64,000 nt of DNA, from NCBI GenBank assembly GCA_013397865.1, contig VZTI01001185.1:63149-127148 (forward strand), in the 5' to 3' direction. Position 1 is the stretch's first letter. Every line of letters begins with the position of its first letter. This stretch comes from Struthidea cinerea. Taxonomy: Eukaryota; Chordata; Aves; Passeriformes; Corcoracidae. Positions 42,001-54,300 of this stretch are shown here, in pieces. A program made the translations under genes and the position numbers. The notes below the pieces were generated by a model. It was not told the origin of the DNA. It ran no database searches and was given only the letters and a program-made list of their open reading frames with translations.

Positions 42001-43883
42001 AGGGTCAATGAATCAGCCACTTAAGAAACCCCATTTGCATGAAATTAAACTCGTTTGTTAGTGTGTTTGTATTTCAATTTCATTCAATTATTTGTCAGAA
42101 AGCTCTCTGACGCAGGTTCATATCATGAGTGCATGAACAGATTTTTTTTTTCAATGGTCTTTTTTTAAAATTTACTGTTTAATTAAAGCTGTTCATTCCT
42201 CTTGGAGGCTGTGCCATTATCTAATGTGTAAAAATGTCTTGGTGAAAGCACCTGGTGTGCGTTTAAAGTGGTGTGAGGTTAATGAATGCAGCTTTACAAC
42301 AAGGTGTCGTATTTATGAACAAGCCAAATTATTATCCACAGAATTTTACTGCAGGACAATTATATTTATATGGTACAAAAATATGTATCACTGCAGCCTG
42401 GCTTTTGCTTCCAATTCTCAAAAATGAAATTGTATCAAATGTCGGAAAGAGCTAGACCTTTTTCTTTCTGCCTTCACTCACTTTCTCCAATGCGTTGGAT
42501 AAGTACTCTGTAACTGGACTCTTTTGGCTTTTACTACTGAACTAAAGCCAGATCTATGAATTAATTCAGCTTTTACCTCTTTTAAAATGGATGAAAACCC
42601 AATGAAAGTCCCTTAACATAAAATTATTTCATAAATAGCAGATTTAGAGGCAATATAAATACAATTATTTGGATGATTACATCTCCTCTTGGTAAAAGAA
42701 AAGAAAATATTTTAAAGTGAATCACTGACTGCCCTTTACAGTTCTCTGTGCAGAGGCCATTGCTAATAGTCAATGACACTTGGAAAGACAGCAGAGTTGG
42801 ATAAAAATCATAGCAAAAACATATAAAAGCTCTTTGAGTAGGCTTGTCATTTATCAATTAAAACCAATTAAAAAAAGATGAAAATACCTGCCAGTATTTC
42901 TTGCTTGACTTAATCATTAATGTGGCAGTCTTTGATTAACCTGGCCCCTGCAATAAGACTGTTCATGAAAATCACATATGTACTTAAAATATAATGGAAT
43001 AAAGGAGACTGGAAGGGAATAAATGTTCAAATTGCTTTCAAGGACTGGCGCCCTTGCAACTTAAGCTTTTTGGAAGATGCACTAAACCAAAGGATATTGT
43101 GCTTATAACTCCTGCATTAACTTGTGAGCATATGGAGATACAAACAGATGAATGAAGTAGCTCCACTGAAATCACTTTGATACTTTGTGATATTTAGATA
43201 AAATTTGCTTGTGGTGTCATAACATTCATTCTGCTCTGGGGTGCTCTATCACCTATAATTTGATCACTCTATTTTTTTTTTTTAATGGAGGGCAACTAAC
43301 TATCAAAACTTATATAAAAACAAATTCACTGTAAGGTGACTTACCAGTCAGAATGTAATTGAGTTCTGTAGTCATCACAGGCCTCTTGCTGAGCTGCTGT
43401 GATGAATTTTAGCTAACATTGTTTTTACTGCTATTAATTAATACTGAGTATTAGATTGTTACTTTTGTATCACTGTTTAAATCAGCGTCAGTCACTTAAA
43501 AAGCAGTATATGTGTATTTGAAGAAGGGTGCTTTGCTTCGAGCTAGCACTGGAAGTTATTTAAAAGCCCATTAGCCATAGCCAAAAGGGCTCACTTTAAA
43601 ACTTCCAATAAGCAGGTATCTGATGAAAATACAGATGTAGAACCTACCCCTCCCCCCTCTACTCAAACAATAGGTTAAACAAATTATGTTATGCTGCTGA
43701 AAATGTTAGCTGCAAGGTACTGCTTAACCATTAATACACTCCTCAGGACAATGTTTTCAAAATCTTATTGAAAAATATATTTCATACAAATTTAAATTTC
43801 TGTCTAGACCAATGATAGGAATGTGCATGGCCCAAAACAGAAGGGACAGACAATCCACAGTCCTTGGTCTAGTAATGGGTACT

Positions 43884-44129
43884 TCAGTCTCGGAGTCCTA
43901 GCATATCAGGCATGGAAGGTGTTAGATCTACTTCATGAAGTTCTTCTTTTCCATGTGCACTGCCTTCTGCTGCCCTGGATATGCATTTCCTAGTCTGTGG
44001 ACAGTCTTCCTGTGCTTGGGGTATTGCGACAGGATAAGAAGTTGACGTCTCAACCCTGTCCTCGGTAGTTACTTTTCCCCTGAAACTGCAAGGCTGTTCT
44101 TTCAATTTCAATTGCTTTGTCCAGGGCAA
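43884..44129 (-). pseudogene. Coding-like minus-strand remnant, identity unknown
   Basis: The frame has 81 codons from Met to stop and a hydrophilic, Glu/Lys-rich sequence ending ELHEVDLTPSMPDMLGLRD. Reading the same frame further upstream to about 44300 gives further protein-like sequence (starting MAVFEENHLFREV) interrupted by three stops. This would fit a decayed retrocopy or old exon, but I do not recognise the protein. There is no clear poly-A tail or splice signal, and chance remains quite possible. Confidence 0.15.
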
Positions 44130-44750
44130 ACGTACAGGTTACTGTGGTGGGATGCCAATGTTGCCTTGGGGAGGCTTTCACACCTTTGGACGGCTTCTTG
44201 TCAAAAGTATTGCCCCCAGGTTTTCTCCATCCTGATTTCTAATTATTCTTACTTACACTTCACGGAATAAATGGTTCTCCTCAAAGACAGCCATTATTCT
44301 TTTTACATCCTAGTAATTTACACTCAGAAAACCTAGTGGCATTTGTTTTTCTTTCCTGTGTTCTTTAGTTATATTATATAAATCTTCCTACTTGATTTTG
44401 TTTTCTATGTTAAAAAATTCTATCCTTCTATCACCTTTTTAAAAGTTGTGTAATTCTGCACAAATTTCCATGTGTATTTTTTTTTTAATTTTTTTTTTTT
44501 TATTTTGTTAAAGAGCCATTTAGTTCTGAAAATTATTTGCCAGATTCAGAAAGAGAGCATGACAGAGAGGGGCAAAGATTAAATGTGTAGATCACAAGAA
44601 TCCTCTATACAGAGCAGACTCAACTAATTTTCTCTTACCTTATTTCATTACAGATTCATGTCTAATTTACTGGTTTGCTGATTCCACTAGAATTCTTTCG
44701 TAGATTTTTAAAATTTCTTTTTCATTCATTACCTTTGTTTCAGGTAAGGT

Positions 44751-44792
44751 TATTTTCTCCTGATAAAGTTTTATTTTCCCCTGATAATGTTA
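44751..44792. repeat. Imperfect 21-bp tandem duplication
   Basis: TATTTTCTCCTGATAAAGTT at 44751 (plus one further T) is followed directly by TATTTTCCCCTGATAATGTT (plus A), with a few mismatches. It is a local slippage duplication in unique AT-rich DNA. Confidence 0.75.
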
Positions 44793-46094
44793 CATACATA
44801 TATTTGCTTGTTTCCATGTTAAAATTTTTCTTTGCTTGTTCTACCCCATGCAAAATTTATATAGACCCCACCTCTATCATGCACTTTAAGGAAACATACC
44901 AGAAAGTTCTAACTGTAAGTTAATGGTAACTGCTTAAAAATCACACAAGACAACAGAAAGACCTCTGATTCTGTTCAAAATGTGGCGGACATGATTTGGA
45001 TCTCAAACAAGAACCGAGTCTCCAGTTGGAGGATCACCAAAATAAAAGCCTAGTGGCTGGCCAACCTAAACACAAAGGAGGGTTTCATAAGACAAAAGTA
45101 GCACAAACAATTACTAATAGGAAATTAAAAAAAAAAAAAAAGGAAATTTAAGACATTCTTCCATTGATTTTAATTTCAACAAGATTAAGTCCTTTAATTA
45201 TTGTGTCTCATTTCATCTCCTTTCCTTGCAGTCAATTCTCTTGTGACTTGGGAATTACTTGGATTGTGCCATACTGGACTTGAAAGTTCATATGGTCTTT
45301 CCCTCACTGGCCCCATCTTGTACTGTCCTAGGTGAAATCACTCATGTTTTTTGCAGAAACAGCAGGTTTCTCTCTCTCTTCAGAAGAGAGGGAATATTTT
45401 ACAAAATAGTTGATCCATACAGGGCAAAAATGCATTTTCTTTATAATGTCATTTTAAGCTTCACTTATCCCTGCTGCAGTGAGAGGGTTCATTTTACAAG
45501 CACACTGGCTTTGAGAAACTATGTAATTTGGATTTCATTAATTCTAAATATATTTTTTAACCTTTTGTAGAGCTTCAAGTTTGGGATTTAGAGTGAATTG
45601 TGCTTAAACTGGATGATATAACTTTAATAAAGGGAAATACAGCCAAGCTACATGAATGTCATTAATGTATCCATTACGTTCCTGAGAACTGAAAAAGAAC
45701 CCTCAGGAGACTTCACAAGTTAGGAACACAGCTAACTTATTTAAAAGATCTGTTTCTGTATAACTATGCTTATTTAACTATAGTCTTGAGATCTGGACTG
45801 TGTGAAAAGAGTTTTTTTATTCTTGTAAGTCTAAAAATAACACTAAGTATGAGTGAAGAGTTATGTTTCTTTGAAACTTCTTCTTTAGTCGTCAATAAAC
45901 CTGTCTAATTCCCTTCTCTCCCTCTTCCAAGCTTTGAGCAATGAAGAAAGTTATTAACTCTTGGGCTAGCAAGATTTACATGGAGTAAAGGATGTGTTTT
46001 ATGATACTGAGATCAATTTCAGCCGCAAAAGGTCTAAATGTTGGAAATGTTTGGCTTAAAGCCTATTTAGGAGCATAACTCCTACTATTTTAGC

Positions 46095-46430
46095 TGGATG
46101 AGGGGCTGTTCTAGAGACCCCCCAAGACAGGACAGACTCTTTATCAGGGAGTGTAGGGATGTATCAAGGAGGAGGAGTTTTAAACTGAAAGTGGGTAGAT
46201 TTAGATTGACTATTAGGAAGAGATTCTTTACTCTGAGTACTGTAACAGGTTGCTCAGAGAAGCTGTGGATGCCCCATCCCTGGAAGTTCAAGGCCAGGCT
46301 GGATGGGGCTCTGAGAAACCTGGTCTAATGGAAGGTGTCCCTGCCTACAGCAGGGGAGTTGGAATTAAATGACCTTTATGGTCCCTTCCAACCCAAACCA
46401 TTTCATGGTTCTATGATTCTCTGACTCTAT
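46095..46430 (+). mobile_element. CR1 LINE 3' end fragment, plus orientation
   Basis: Sense-strand CR1 3' sequence: TTAGATTGACTATTAGGAAG, GGTTGCTCAGAGAAGCTGTG, CCCATCCCTGGAAGTTCAAG and GGTCCCTTCCAACCCAAACC, ending in the CR1 tail microsatellite (GGTTCTATGATTCTCTGACT). The translation on the plus strand contains the CR1 pol C-terminal pattern (VGRFRLTIRKRFFT, then a frame break). It is 5'-truncated; the start is uncertain by about 40 bases. Confidence 0.93.
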
Positions 46431-47409
46431 AAACTCACAGGATAACCTTCACCTTTTCTTTCAAACTCAATTTTCTATAATTCTTAAATTTTATTATTAA
46501 CTGGATCTTTTCTAGAAAAATATTTGATAAAGATTGTCAGTTGTCCTTTACTCAGCTTATTTTATAAAATAACTCTGCAGTTCCATCTAAGATTTGCTTA
46601 CAGATGACTCGAGACATTCCTCTTTCCTGTAACGAAATCTTTGGGTTTCAGAATGCATCTTTAAAAGTCTTTAAACTTGAATGGCTATAAAATAAATCAT
46701 TGCCTCATCTTTCTTCCCGTGGGTATTAATCTCTTCCCAAAAGAGGTGGTGTAAGTTAAACATTCATGGATAAAAGTTTCCCCCATCAATTTTAGATTGA
46801 TTTAAATATTCTTACAGTGCAAAATTATTATGGAATAAATTTTTATAGTCCTGCACTTCTGTATTTCAACATTTGAAAGGAGGCTTCAGCCATTTTAGTA
46901 ATTTGTAGCATAAAAGTTATTAGGAAAGGCTCAGTAGTGAGTATGTTCTTGTTAAATCTCAGAAAACTGATCTAAAGTCTTTATGAAGTTGATAATTTTT
47001 TAAAGGACAGCTTGAGAATAAAATACGTGTTTAAAATGAAAGTATTTCCCTTGAAAAGGTAAGTGACAGAGGTCACTTATGACTTGGTGAATGACCTAAA
47101 ATCTTAGTGAATGCTAACATCTAAATGCAATAATGAACCAGGTTCTATGCAGTAATAGCCCGTCTATGTTCATCTTATGCTACAGGCATGGTTCACTGCT
47201 TTGGAAGAATTCTAAAGGATGTCTTCAATCTCTCTCTTCTGGACAAAGGGGACTGTAAAAACTATGCCATGCTCTCTAAAACTATAGAAAATCTACACAT
47301 ATATATCTAATGTGCTTATGCTTTTAATATACTTGGGATGGTATTTTACTACTGCATACTGTCACAGACATTTAGATGAACCTGCCCCTTAATGTTCTCT
47401 AAGAAATTT
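46431..47409. other. Unique AT-rich spacer between two convergent CR1 copies
   Basis: No reading frame or repeat is recognised here. It separates the 3' ends of the plus-strand and minus-strand CR1 fragments. Confidence 0.6.
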
Positions 47410-48355
47410 CATAGACTCATAGAATGGTTTGGGTTGGAAGGGGCCCCAAGGCTCATCTAGTTCCAACCCCCTGCCATGGGCAGCAAGACCTTCCAAGGGG
47501 ACATCTCCCCTAGACCTGGTTACTCAAAGCCTCATCCAGCCTGGTCTTGAGCACTTCCAGGGATGGAGCATCCACAGCTTCTCTGGGCAACCTGTTCCAG
47601 TGCCTCACCATCCCCACAATGAAAAATTTCTTCCTGATATCTAATCTAAACCTAATCCCTTTCAGTCTGAATCCATTCCCCCTTCTTCTGTCACTACATG
47701 CCCTTGTAAAAAGTTTCCCTCCATCTTTCTTGTAGGCTCCTTTCAGGTACTGGAAGGTCACAAGTAGGTCACCCCAAAGCCTTCACTTCTCCAGCTTGAA
47801 CAATCCCAATTCTCTCAGCCCTTCCTCATAGGAGAGATGCTCCATCCCTCTAATCATCTTGTGGCCTCCTCTGGACCTGCTCCAACACGTTAATGTCCTT
47901 CCTGTGCTGGGGACCCCAGAGCTGGATGCAGCACTCCAGGTGGGGTCTCACCAGAGTGAAGAAGAGGGACAGAATCCCCTCCCTCAGCCTGCTGATGATG
48001 ATCATTTTGATGCAGCCCAGGACACGTCTGGCTTTCTGGGCTGCAAGCTCACATTGCTGGCTCATAGTCCAGCATCATCCTCTCACCCACCAGCACCCCC
48101 AAGTCCTTCTCAGCAGGACTGCTCTCAATCTGTTCATCCCCCAGCCTGTGTTGATAATGGAGGCTGCCCCAACCCAGATAGAGCAGCTTGCACTGAGTCT
48201 TGTTGGACCTCATGAGATTCCCATGGGCCCACTTCTTGAGCTTGTCCAGGTCTCTCTGGATGCCATCCTGCCCTTCAGGTGTGCCAACTGCTCAGCTTGG
48301 TGTCATCTGCAAACCTGCTGAGAGTGCACTCGATCCCTTCATCTCTGTCATTTCA
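47410..48355 (-). mobile_element. CR1 LINE fragment with reverse-transcriptase C-terminal part
   Basis: At about 0.95 kb this is the longest CR1 copy in the window. The plus strand starts with the inverted tail (CATAGACTCATAGAATGG, then GTTTGGGTTGGAAGGGG). Minus-strand translation, read 5' to 3' for the element, gives DGIQRDLDKLKKWAHGNLMR (about 48.2 kb), the SPAEKDLGVLVGERM region, MSQQCELAAQKARRVLGCIK, LVRPHLECCIQLWGPQHRKD, LEQVQRRPQDD, and after frame breaks RFRLDIRKKFFIVGMVRHWN and LEVLKTRLDEALSNQV. These are the post-palm and C-terminal segments of CR1 ORF2. The N-terminal endonuclease and catalytic palm are absent, so it cannot transpose. Recognisable homology stops near 48355. Confidence 0.95.
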
Positions 48356-51300
48356 AGGGGGATTAGCCAGTTGCCTGGAGTCACGCTCCACCTGTTGCTA
48401 CTTAACAACAACATCTGCTGTGAGGTTTGTTGCTCATGGGCCCTCTCAGAGCACCTTTGGAAAAACAGTGGGGCGAGAGAGTTCGCCACCTGTTAAACTT
48501 ATTTTCTTACTGAGCTCATGAGAACAGAATCCATCTATAAACTTTCTGAGACCTTGATTTATTAGAGCCAGCACTGAAGTTGATCTAAATTGTTTGTTAT
48601 TGCTCAGTATTTCTTTACATTCAGCTTCTAATGAACAGAACAGTCAGCTATCAGAAAGTATATTATTTATTAACTATACTGATCACATTGGGAAACAAAC
48701 AAAAAGGTCTCTTTTTACTTCATGGCATAGTGGAACACATTTTTCTAACATGAAATTCAAATACGAAGAAATACCTCATAACAATTTACACTCATATTCT
48801 AAATGTGAAATCAATCTCTGTACTGTCCGTGGAGAGCAATGGAGCAAATGAAAACAATGTCTCTACCACGAATCCTACTGCACTACCAAATGTAAAATAG
48901 GTTCACAATATGAATATTTTCATCAACAATGACAGTCTCTCCTAAAAAAACTCAATCAATGTCTGCCAGGCAGCCTGGAGACAAATACAGTTGTGCTGCT
49001 CACTCTCTACCTGCTCTAGCAATAACGTGGGAATTCTCTTCCCAAGTATGTCATCTAGTACCACATTAACTCATCAGGAAATAGAGACACAGGTGAGCCA
49101 AATCCAATCTGTAGGAAGTGCACTGTATTTTTAACAGGTTCCAGGATGATTCAGGAAGAATAATGAAAATCATTGCTTATTTGGTAACAGATGTATTGTA
49201 AGAGATTCTCGTCTAGTTATTACTTGATTTGGATTATTCTGTTTTTCTATGCTTTGAGGTCTCATGACTTCAAAAGAAGTTTGTCATGTTCATGTATTTC
49301 TAAAACAAATCTTATATACATATACCAGAATTTAGTGGGGAGATTATAGAGGACCCTTTATTGTATCAGAAAAAAACTGGCTTCTGTATGTATTTCTTGG
49401 CTTAAAATAGGAAGTTAAATATCTTCCATAATATGGAATCAAATTAAAAGATTAGTAGTTTTCCTAAACTCTCAAAAAAAAGAGGTATGTATTAAAGGCT
49501 AACCAAAGAAAACCTCCCTAACTGTAAATCTGCCTATTTTTCTGCTGATAGTATATTTTTCAATATTTAAATATTAATGTCCTTTGGCAAGTGCATTAGG
49601 ACTCAAGTGATAAATCTAAAACATACAGTTGCTTGTCTCAAACATTAAAGTTAGGCTGATGGTCTCCTGAGAATTGGGGATTGACCATATATACATTATT
49701 CATCCAAGATGGTTACATGTCATTAAGTCCAGACTCATTTTTATTTCACTTCCTCATATGCTGTAGGCAGCAAGGCTAGGTATATATTGACATTTGCAAA
49801 GTATATTGCAGATCAATATGATACACTTTAAGGTAATTGTCCCTACAGAAGGTGCTCACCAGCTTGTGAGAAAAAGCTACCTTTGACAAAGAGGTTAGTT
49901 TCAGCATTTTGCCTACACATATACTCTGAGTTCTGCCCTTTCTGTGGTAAAATAAGCAACCCCCTTTCCAAAGATACCTGTTTGGAAAGACTGGACTCAA
50001 CAATGTTCCCTTACTTTTCATTTTTTTCCTTTGTTGTGCATGGTAGCCCCTTTGGGCTTTCTGAAACCAGACTGCACTTAGGTACAACTCACCAGTTTGC
50101 TGTTGCATCAATCTCATCTTCTGTTTCTAGTCTGTAAGGTAACACTGAGCGGTAAGTTTAATATGGTGTCTTCTATGACTGTCCTCGCAGCACTGATGCT
50201 GTGTCTCCCAGAGCCCTTACACTGAATGCCAGGTGGACTTCACACCACCGGCTTGACTCTTCCTCTCTTATTTTGGGGGGTAGGACAGCAGACTCTGATG
50301 GTATACTACACGAACCAAATTTTTCAAAAGTGCATCTGCTGTTTTAGGTTTTTATGTGTCTTTGACCTGCCATAAAGAGAACCTGCCAGGCTAGAAAGTC
50401 TGGCATGGAATGGTTTATAAAGTTTCTTGGCCCCTAGCTACTGCTGGGCATTCATGACTGTTTCCTTTAGAAATGATGGCACACTGAGTGTCACAGAGCA
50501 ATTAAACGTGTTTTACCTGTATCTGAAACACAAAGGAAATCTAAGCGTATTTATATGTTTGTATGTTTGAACTAAGACTAAGGACTACAAAGTTATGCTT
50601 CCTTGCTTTTCAGATATTTTTTTTAAGCTGATACTACAAAAAATTGCCACAATAAGTGACTGGAAAATTCCAGCAGGTAATTCCTCTCTCCTTGGAACCA
50701 GGGATGCCTTATGCGACTGTAATGATCACATGCAGCATGTTGTGATATTAGCATTTTTTTAATAAAAGAAATATATTACCTAGATCTGCTTTCAAAAAAG
50801 TTAATAGGTGACTGACTTTCTATCAACATGAGGGGAGGAGGATTGGGTTGAAATGCCCACAACAGGAAATACATAACATCTCCTTTTAATTTCTCACAGG
50901 TACTCAAAACATTCAGTTTTGTTTAGATAAAGAATGCTTTTGTTTATAGTACTAGCAATGTCAAGAAACTTTCCAAGGAAAATGTACCAATTTTATTATT
51001 TATGAATTGTGGTGTAAGTTCTGCTGGAAGCCTCTACAAAGATCTGGAACCACTACTACATATTAACAGACCCTGCTCCACAGAATTAAAAATCCAATGA
51101 GACAAAACAGATGGTGGACGTGGAGAATTGGAGGAGTGAGAGATGAAGGTGTTTTTTTAATGTAACCTTCCAGTTGATTAATAGTGGAATGGAATGAAAA
51201 AGTCAAGTTCTGCCGCTTCAAAGCAGCAGGACCCACCAAATCCTGCCACTGGTACCTCTCCGCATCTTGACTCATTCAGTTCAAATGCTTGAACCCTACA

Positions 51301-54300
51301 GGCACCATTTCTGTTTCTGGCTAAATGCCCTTCAAGAGAAAGGCTATCTGTATTAATTATTTCTGCAGAACAGGTTCTGCCTCTCCCTACTGGGCAGTTC
51401 TCCCATGGAGCAAAAGTTCCTCTATCTGTAACACATCTCCTAAGAATCATCCAAGTGCCAAAGTGCAGGGCACAGTGAAGAACTTTTTTTAGAAATAGTT
51501 TAAAAAAATCAAACGTGTTTGTATGTTTTTTCCAGCTGTAACTTATGCTGTATTACTGGACAGCCACAGCTGAAAACTGCGTAACAATTATATTTATAGG
51601 AAAAGCTTCACAATTTTTGAACATTTTAATTTAGAAATAAATAAGTTTAACAGGGCTTTTAGAATGGATCCCTGAAGATACGTCCTATCTAGGAAGTCAG
51701 TTCGTCCAGTCATCACAGAGAAATGATGAATAAGTATAATTTCATAATTCTAACAAGATTAGGTGGGACACTCATGAACACTGATAAATGCGTAGGGAAA
51801 GGATTCAATGACTGGACAAGTAATGAGCATCTGAGATTTCTAGGTGCTTCTGGTGATACATATTGGGCTTATGCATTACACTGTGGACCATTTTCCAGGG
51901 TAAAAGGTTCATTGGCCTTGAGGCCGTAAACTGTGACCAATTTTCTAAGTGTCTACCATCCATTATGTCATGGGGCTCCTATCATGTGAATAATATTCTA
52001 GTTAAATATAATATAAATCATTTTTAAAAATCCCTGAACACCAATTTACATGACATATTGTAAAAGCTCCAAAAGAGCCTCTTTCTGAGTCGTTACAGTC
52101 AATTGGACTCTTAACTGGTCTAGTAAGGAGTTGAGAATCTGAGAATTAAACTGCTCCCAATTAGGCTGTAAAAAGTATTTTATAAATGAGAAACACACTA
52201 GTGATTTGAAGCCAACTTAGAAACAGAGCACTACTGTTTCACATACAGGACTGAGATGGGAGGTTAAAGGGCAATTTCAAGAATAGCAATTTTATATTTC
52301 TTATGCTTCTATGTCCAAATAAGCCATTATGTTATTTAAAATCCACTGTAATGGTTGTATTTGAATTGGGTTAGAACATGACAACCCACTTTAGCCACGA
52401 ATCTCCAAATACACTCAGTACCTGGCTTATTTATGAGAAAATACATCCAAACTTTGCCTTCCTCAAGGCCACCCTCTCATTTCCAATCTTGCTGCAACTG
52501 CTGACAACTCTGTGAACTCTGACTACATGTGGAAGATGCCCTGAATTATTTCAGTAAACACTGCATGTTCCTGAGTATTTGTTCTTAGTGCTTGTTGCTC
52601 ACCTGTCAATAATCAAAAGCCAAAGCCAACCAAAATTGGTTAGGAATCTGCTCAGATATTCACGTTCAAAGGGCTTTGAGACAGATAGAAGGTCTCTGAG
52701 CTCAGAGATGTGCCTTGGTTAAGAGAAGTAATGCTGAAGGCCAGAGAAAGTCTCCAGTGATGCAGCTGTTCCTCTGGTTCAGAGCTGATAACTGGGTCCA
52801 AGACAGCAAACAAGGCATGAAAAAGATAGAGCTTAACTAAACTAGGGCTGTGGCCTGCAGTCTGTCCTTCACTTAGCAGCAGGAGGGCATCTTCTGTGCT
52901 CCTGAGTGGATCTCCCTGCATAGTTTTATCCTGAAAAAAAAACCATTTTGTGTGCTTCAGGAGGGCTTTGTAACATGATCCAAAGGTTTGTCTTCTTTTG
53001 AAAACTTCTTTTCCCATCATGCCCTGTTGCCACTGATCTTTTATTTGATGGAGCCAGGAGCCTGCTGACACAACATTATGCTTTGTAAGAGGTCTCCTAT
53101 CACTCAACACTACAGATAAATGGTCTTACTCAGAAAAATAAACAAAAAAAGCACCCCAAAAATGCAGAAATGATCCATCTCCATAAAAAATAACCTCAAA
53201 AGAGCTGAAATTTCCTCTACTACGTATTAAAAAGCACAGATATTGGAAAACTTTCCTTCTGTCTTCTACTACCTTTTGTACTCTGTATTATCACTTAAAT
53301 ACTCATAACCTCATTCTAGCAGCAGGTAGACACATTACCAGCCTATTGAGGCTCTTGTGCAGGTTGAACTGTTTCTTCTGCCCTTGCGATGGATTTAATT
53401 TCTCTGTTTTCAAGACCAAACCTGTTTGGAATGACTGTCTCTTGCAGCAGCCACAGCAAAAGGCATTAACTTGACTATTTTTTTTTTGACTGAGGATGTT
53501 TTATGTTTTGTGTTGCATTTCTGCAGCGCTGCAGGAGAACAAGAAGATGTTGTCTTCGTCAGCCTTAGCCCTGTGCTAGAGCCCTTGTCCATGTGAACTC
53601 TCACAGGCAGCACAGCCTTGTATGATGGCCTGCGCTGCAGGTCTTGGGATGCTCTCCAACTGAGAGTCGGGAGGTCACTGAGGAAACAGGCACTCGCTGG
53701 TACTAAAGGGCACATGAGGATGCCTCATTTGCCTTGATAGTGCATTTGGACAGTTTTATGACCCAGAGAATCACATTGAGAAGTATAGTTAACAAAATGG
53801 TCAATTAAATGTGGCTGCAGCAAAAGAGTGTTAGAAATGATGAGCATTAGCGTAGTTCCCGTGCCCTCTGTGATTTGGAAGTCACTGACCTCCATAACTG
53901 TGACAAAAGGCTAATTTTCAGCATTACAGAGCTGTGTTCCCTGTACACACATTCTGTTCTTTAACGCTTGATGTGGTTTGACATCAGCTATGACCAAGTG
54001 CTTCTCAAATGGCTGAAACGTAAAATGAAACAACCATTATTATCTGCTTTCAACATCTATGAGTTATTTTTCATTTATTAATGCTAGTGAGCAAAGGTCC
54101 TAAAACCCCACCACCAGAAAACATGGTGGTGTGGTCTTATGAATGAAGAATTGAAAATATTCATATTCTTACCTGGAAAAAAATTCAACTTTGCATGTTG
54201 GCAGAGTTGCTTACTGACATAAGAGAATTTAATGGTTATCCTTTTCAGTACCTTTAAAATATATAGGTTTTTAAATTATTACAGATTTATACACACAAAC

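Larger units (their letters stand above)
33100..46094. other. Intergenic, AT-rich, no gene recognised
   Basis: Low-complexity runs include an AAAC repeat near 33628-33648, T-runs near 37080, 41490 and 44478-44510, and an imperfect 21-bp tandem pair at 44751-44792. The 42.19-42.46 kb part is a candidate conserved non-coding stretch by appearance only. A minus-strand frame at 43884-44129 has an amino-acid composition more protein-like than its neighbours but is preceded by several in-frame stops. No gene could be named. Confidence 0.45.

Noticed and set aside
47859..48321. 118- and 142-codon plus-strand frames
   Set aside because: They are antisense to the CR1 pol remnant on the minus strand.
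52652..53110. 152-codon minus-strand frame
   Set aside because: No domain, signal or membrane segment is recognised. In 64 kb a frame of this length can arise by chance, and it contains unremarkable sequence.
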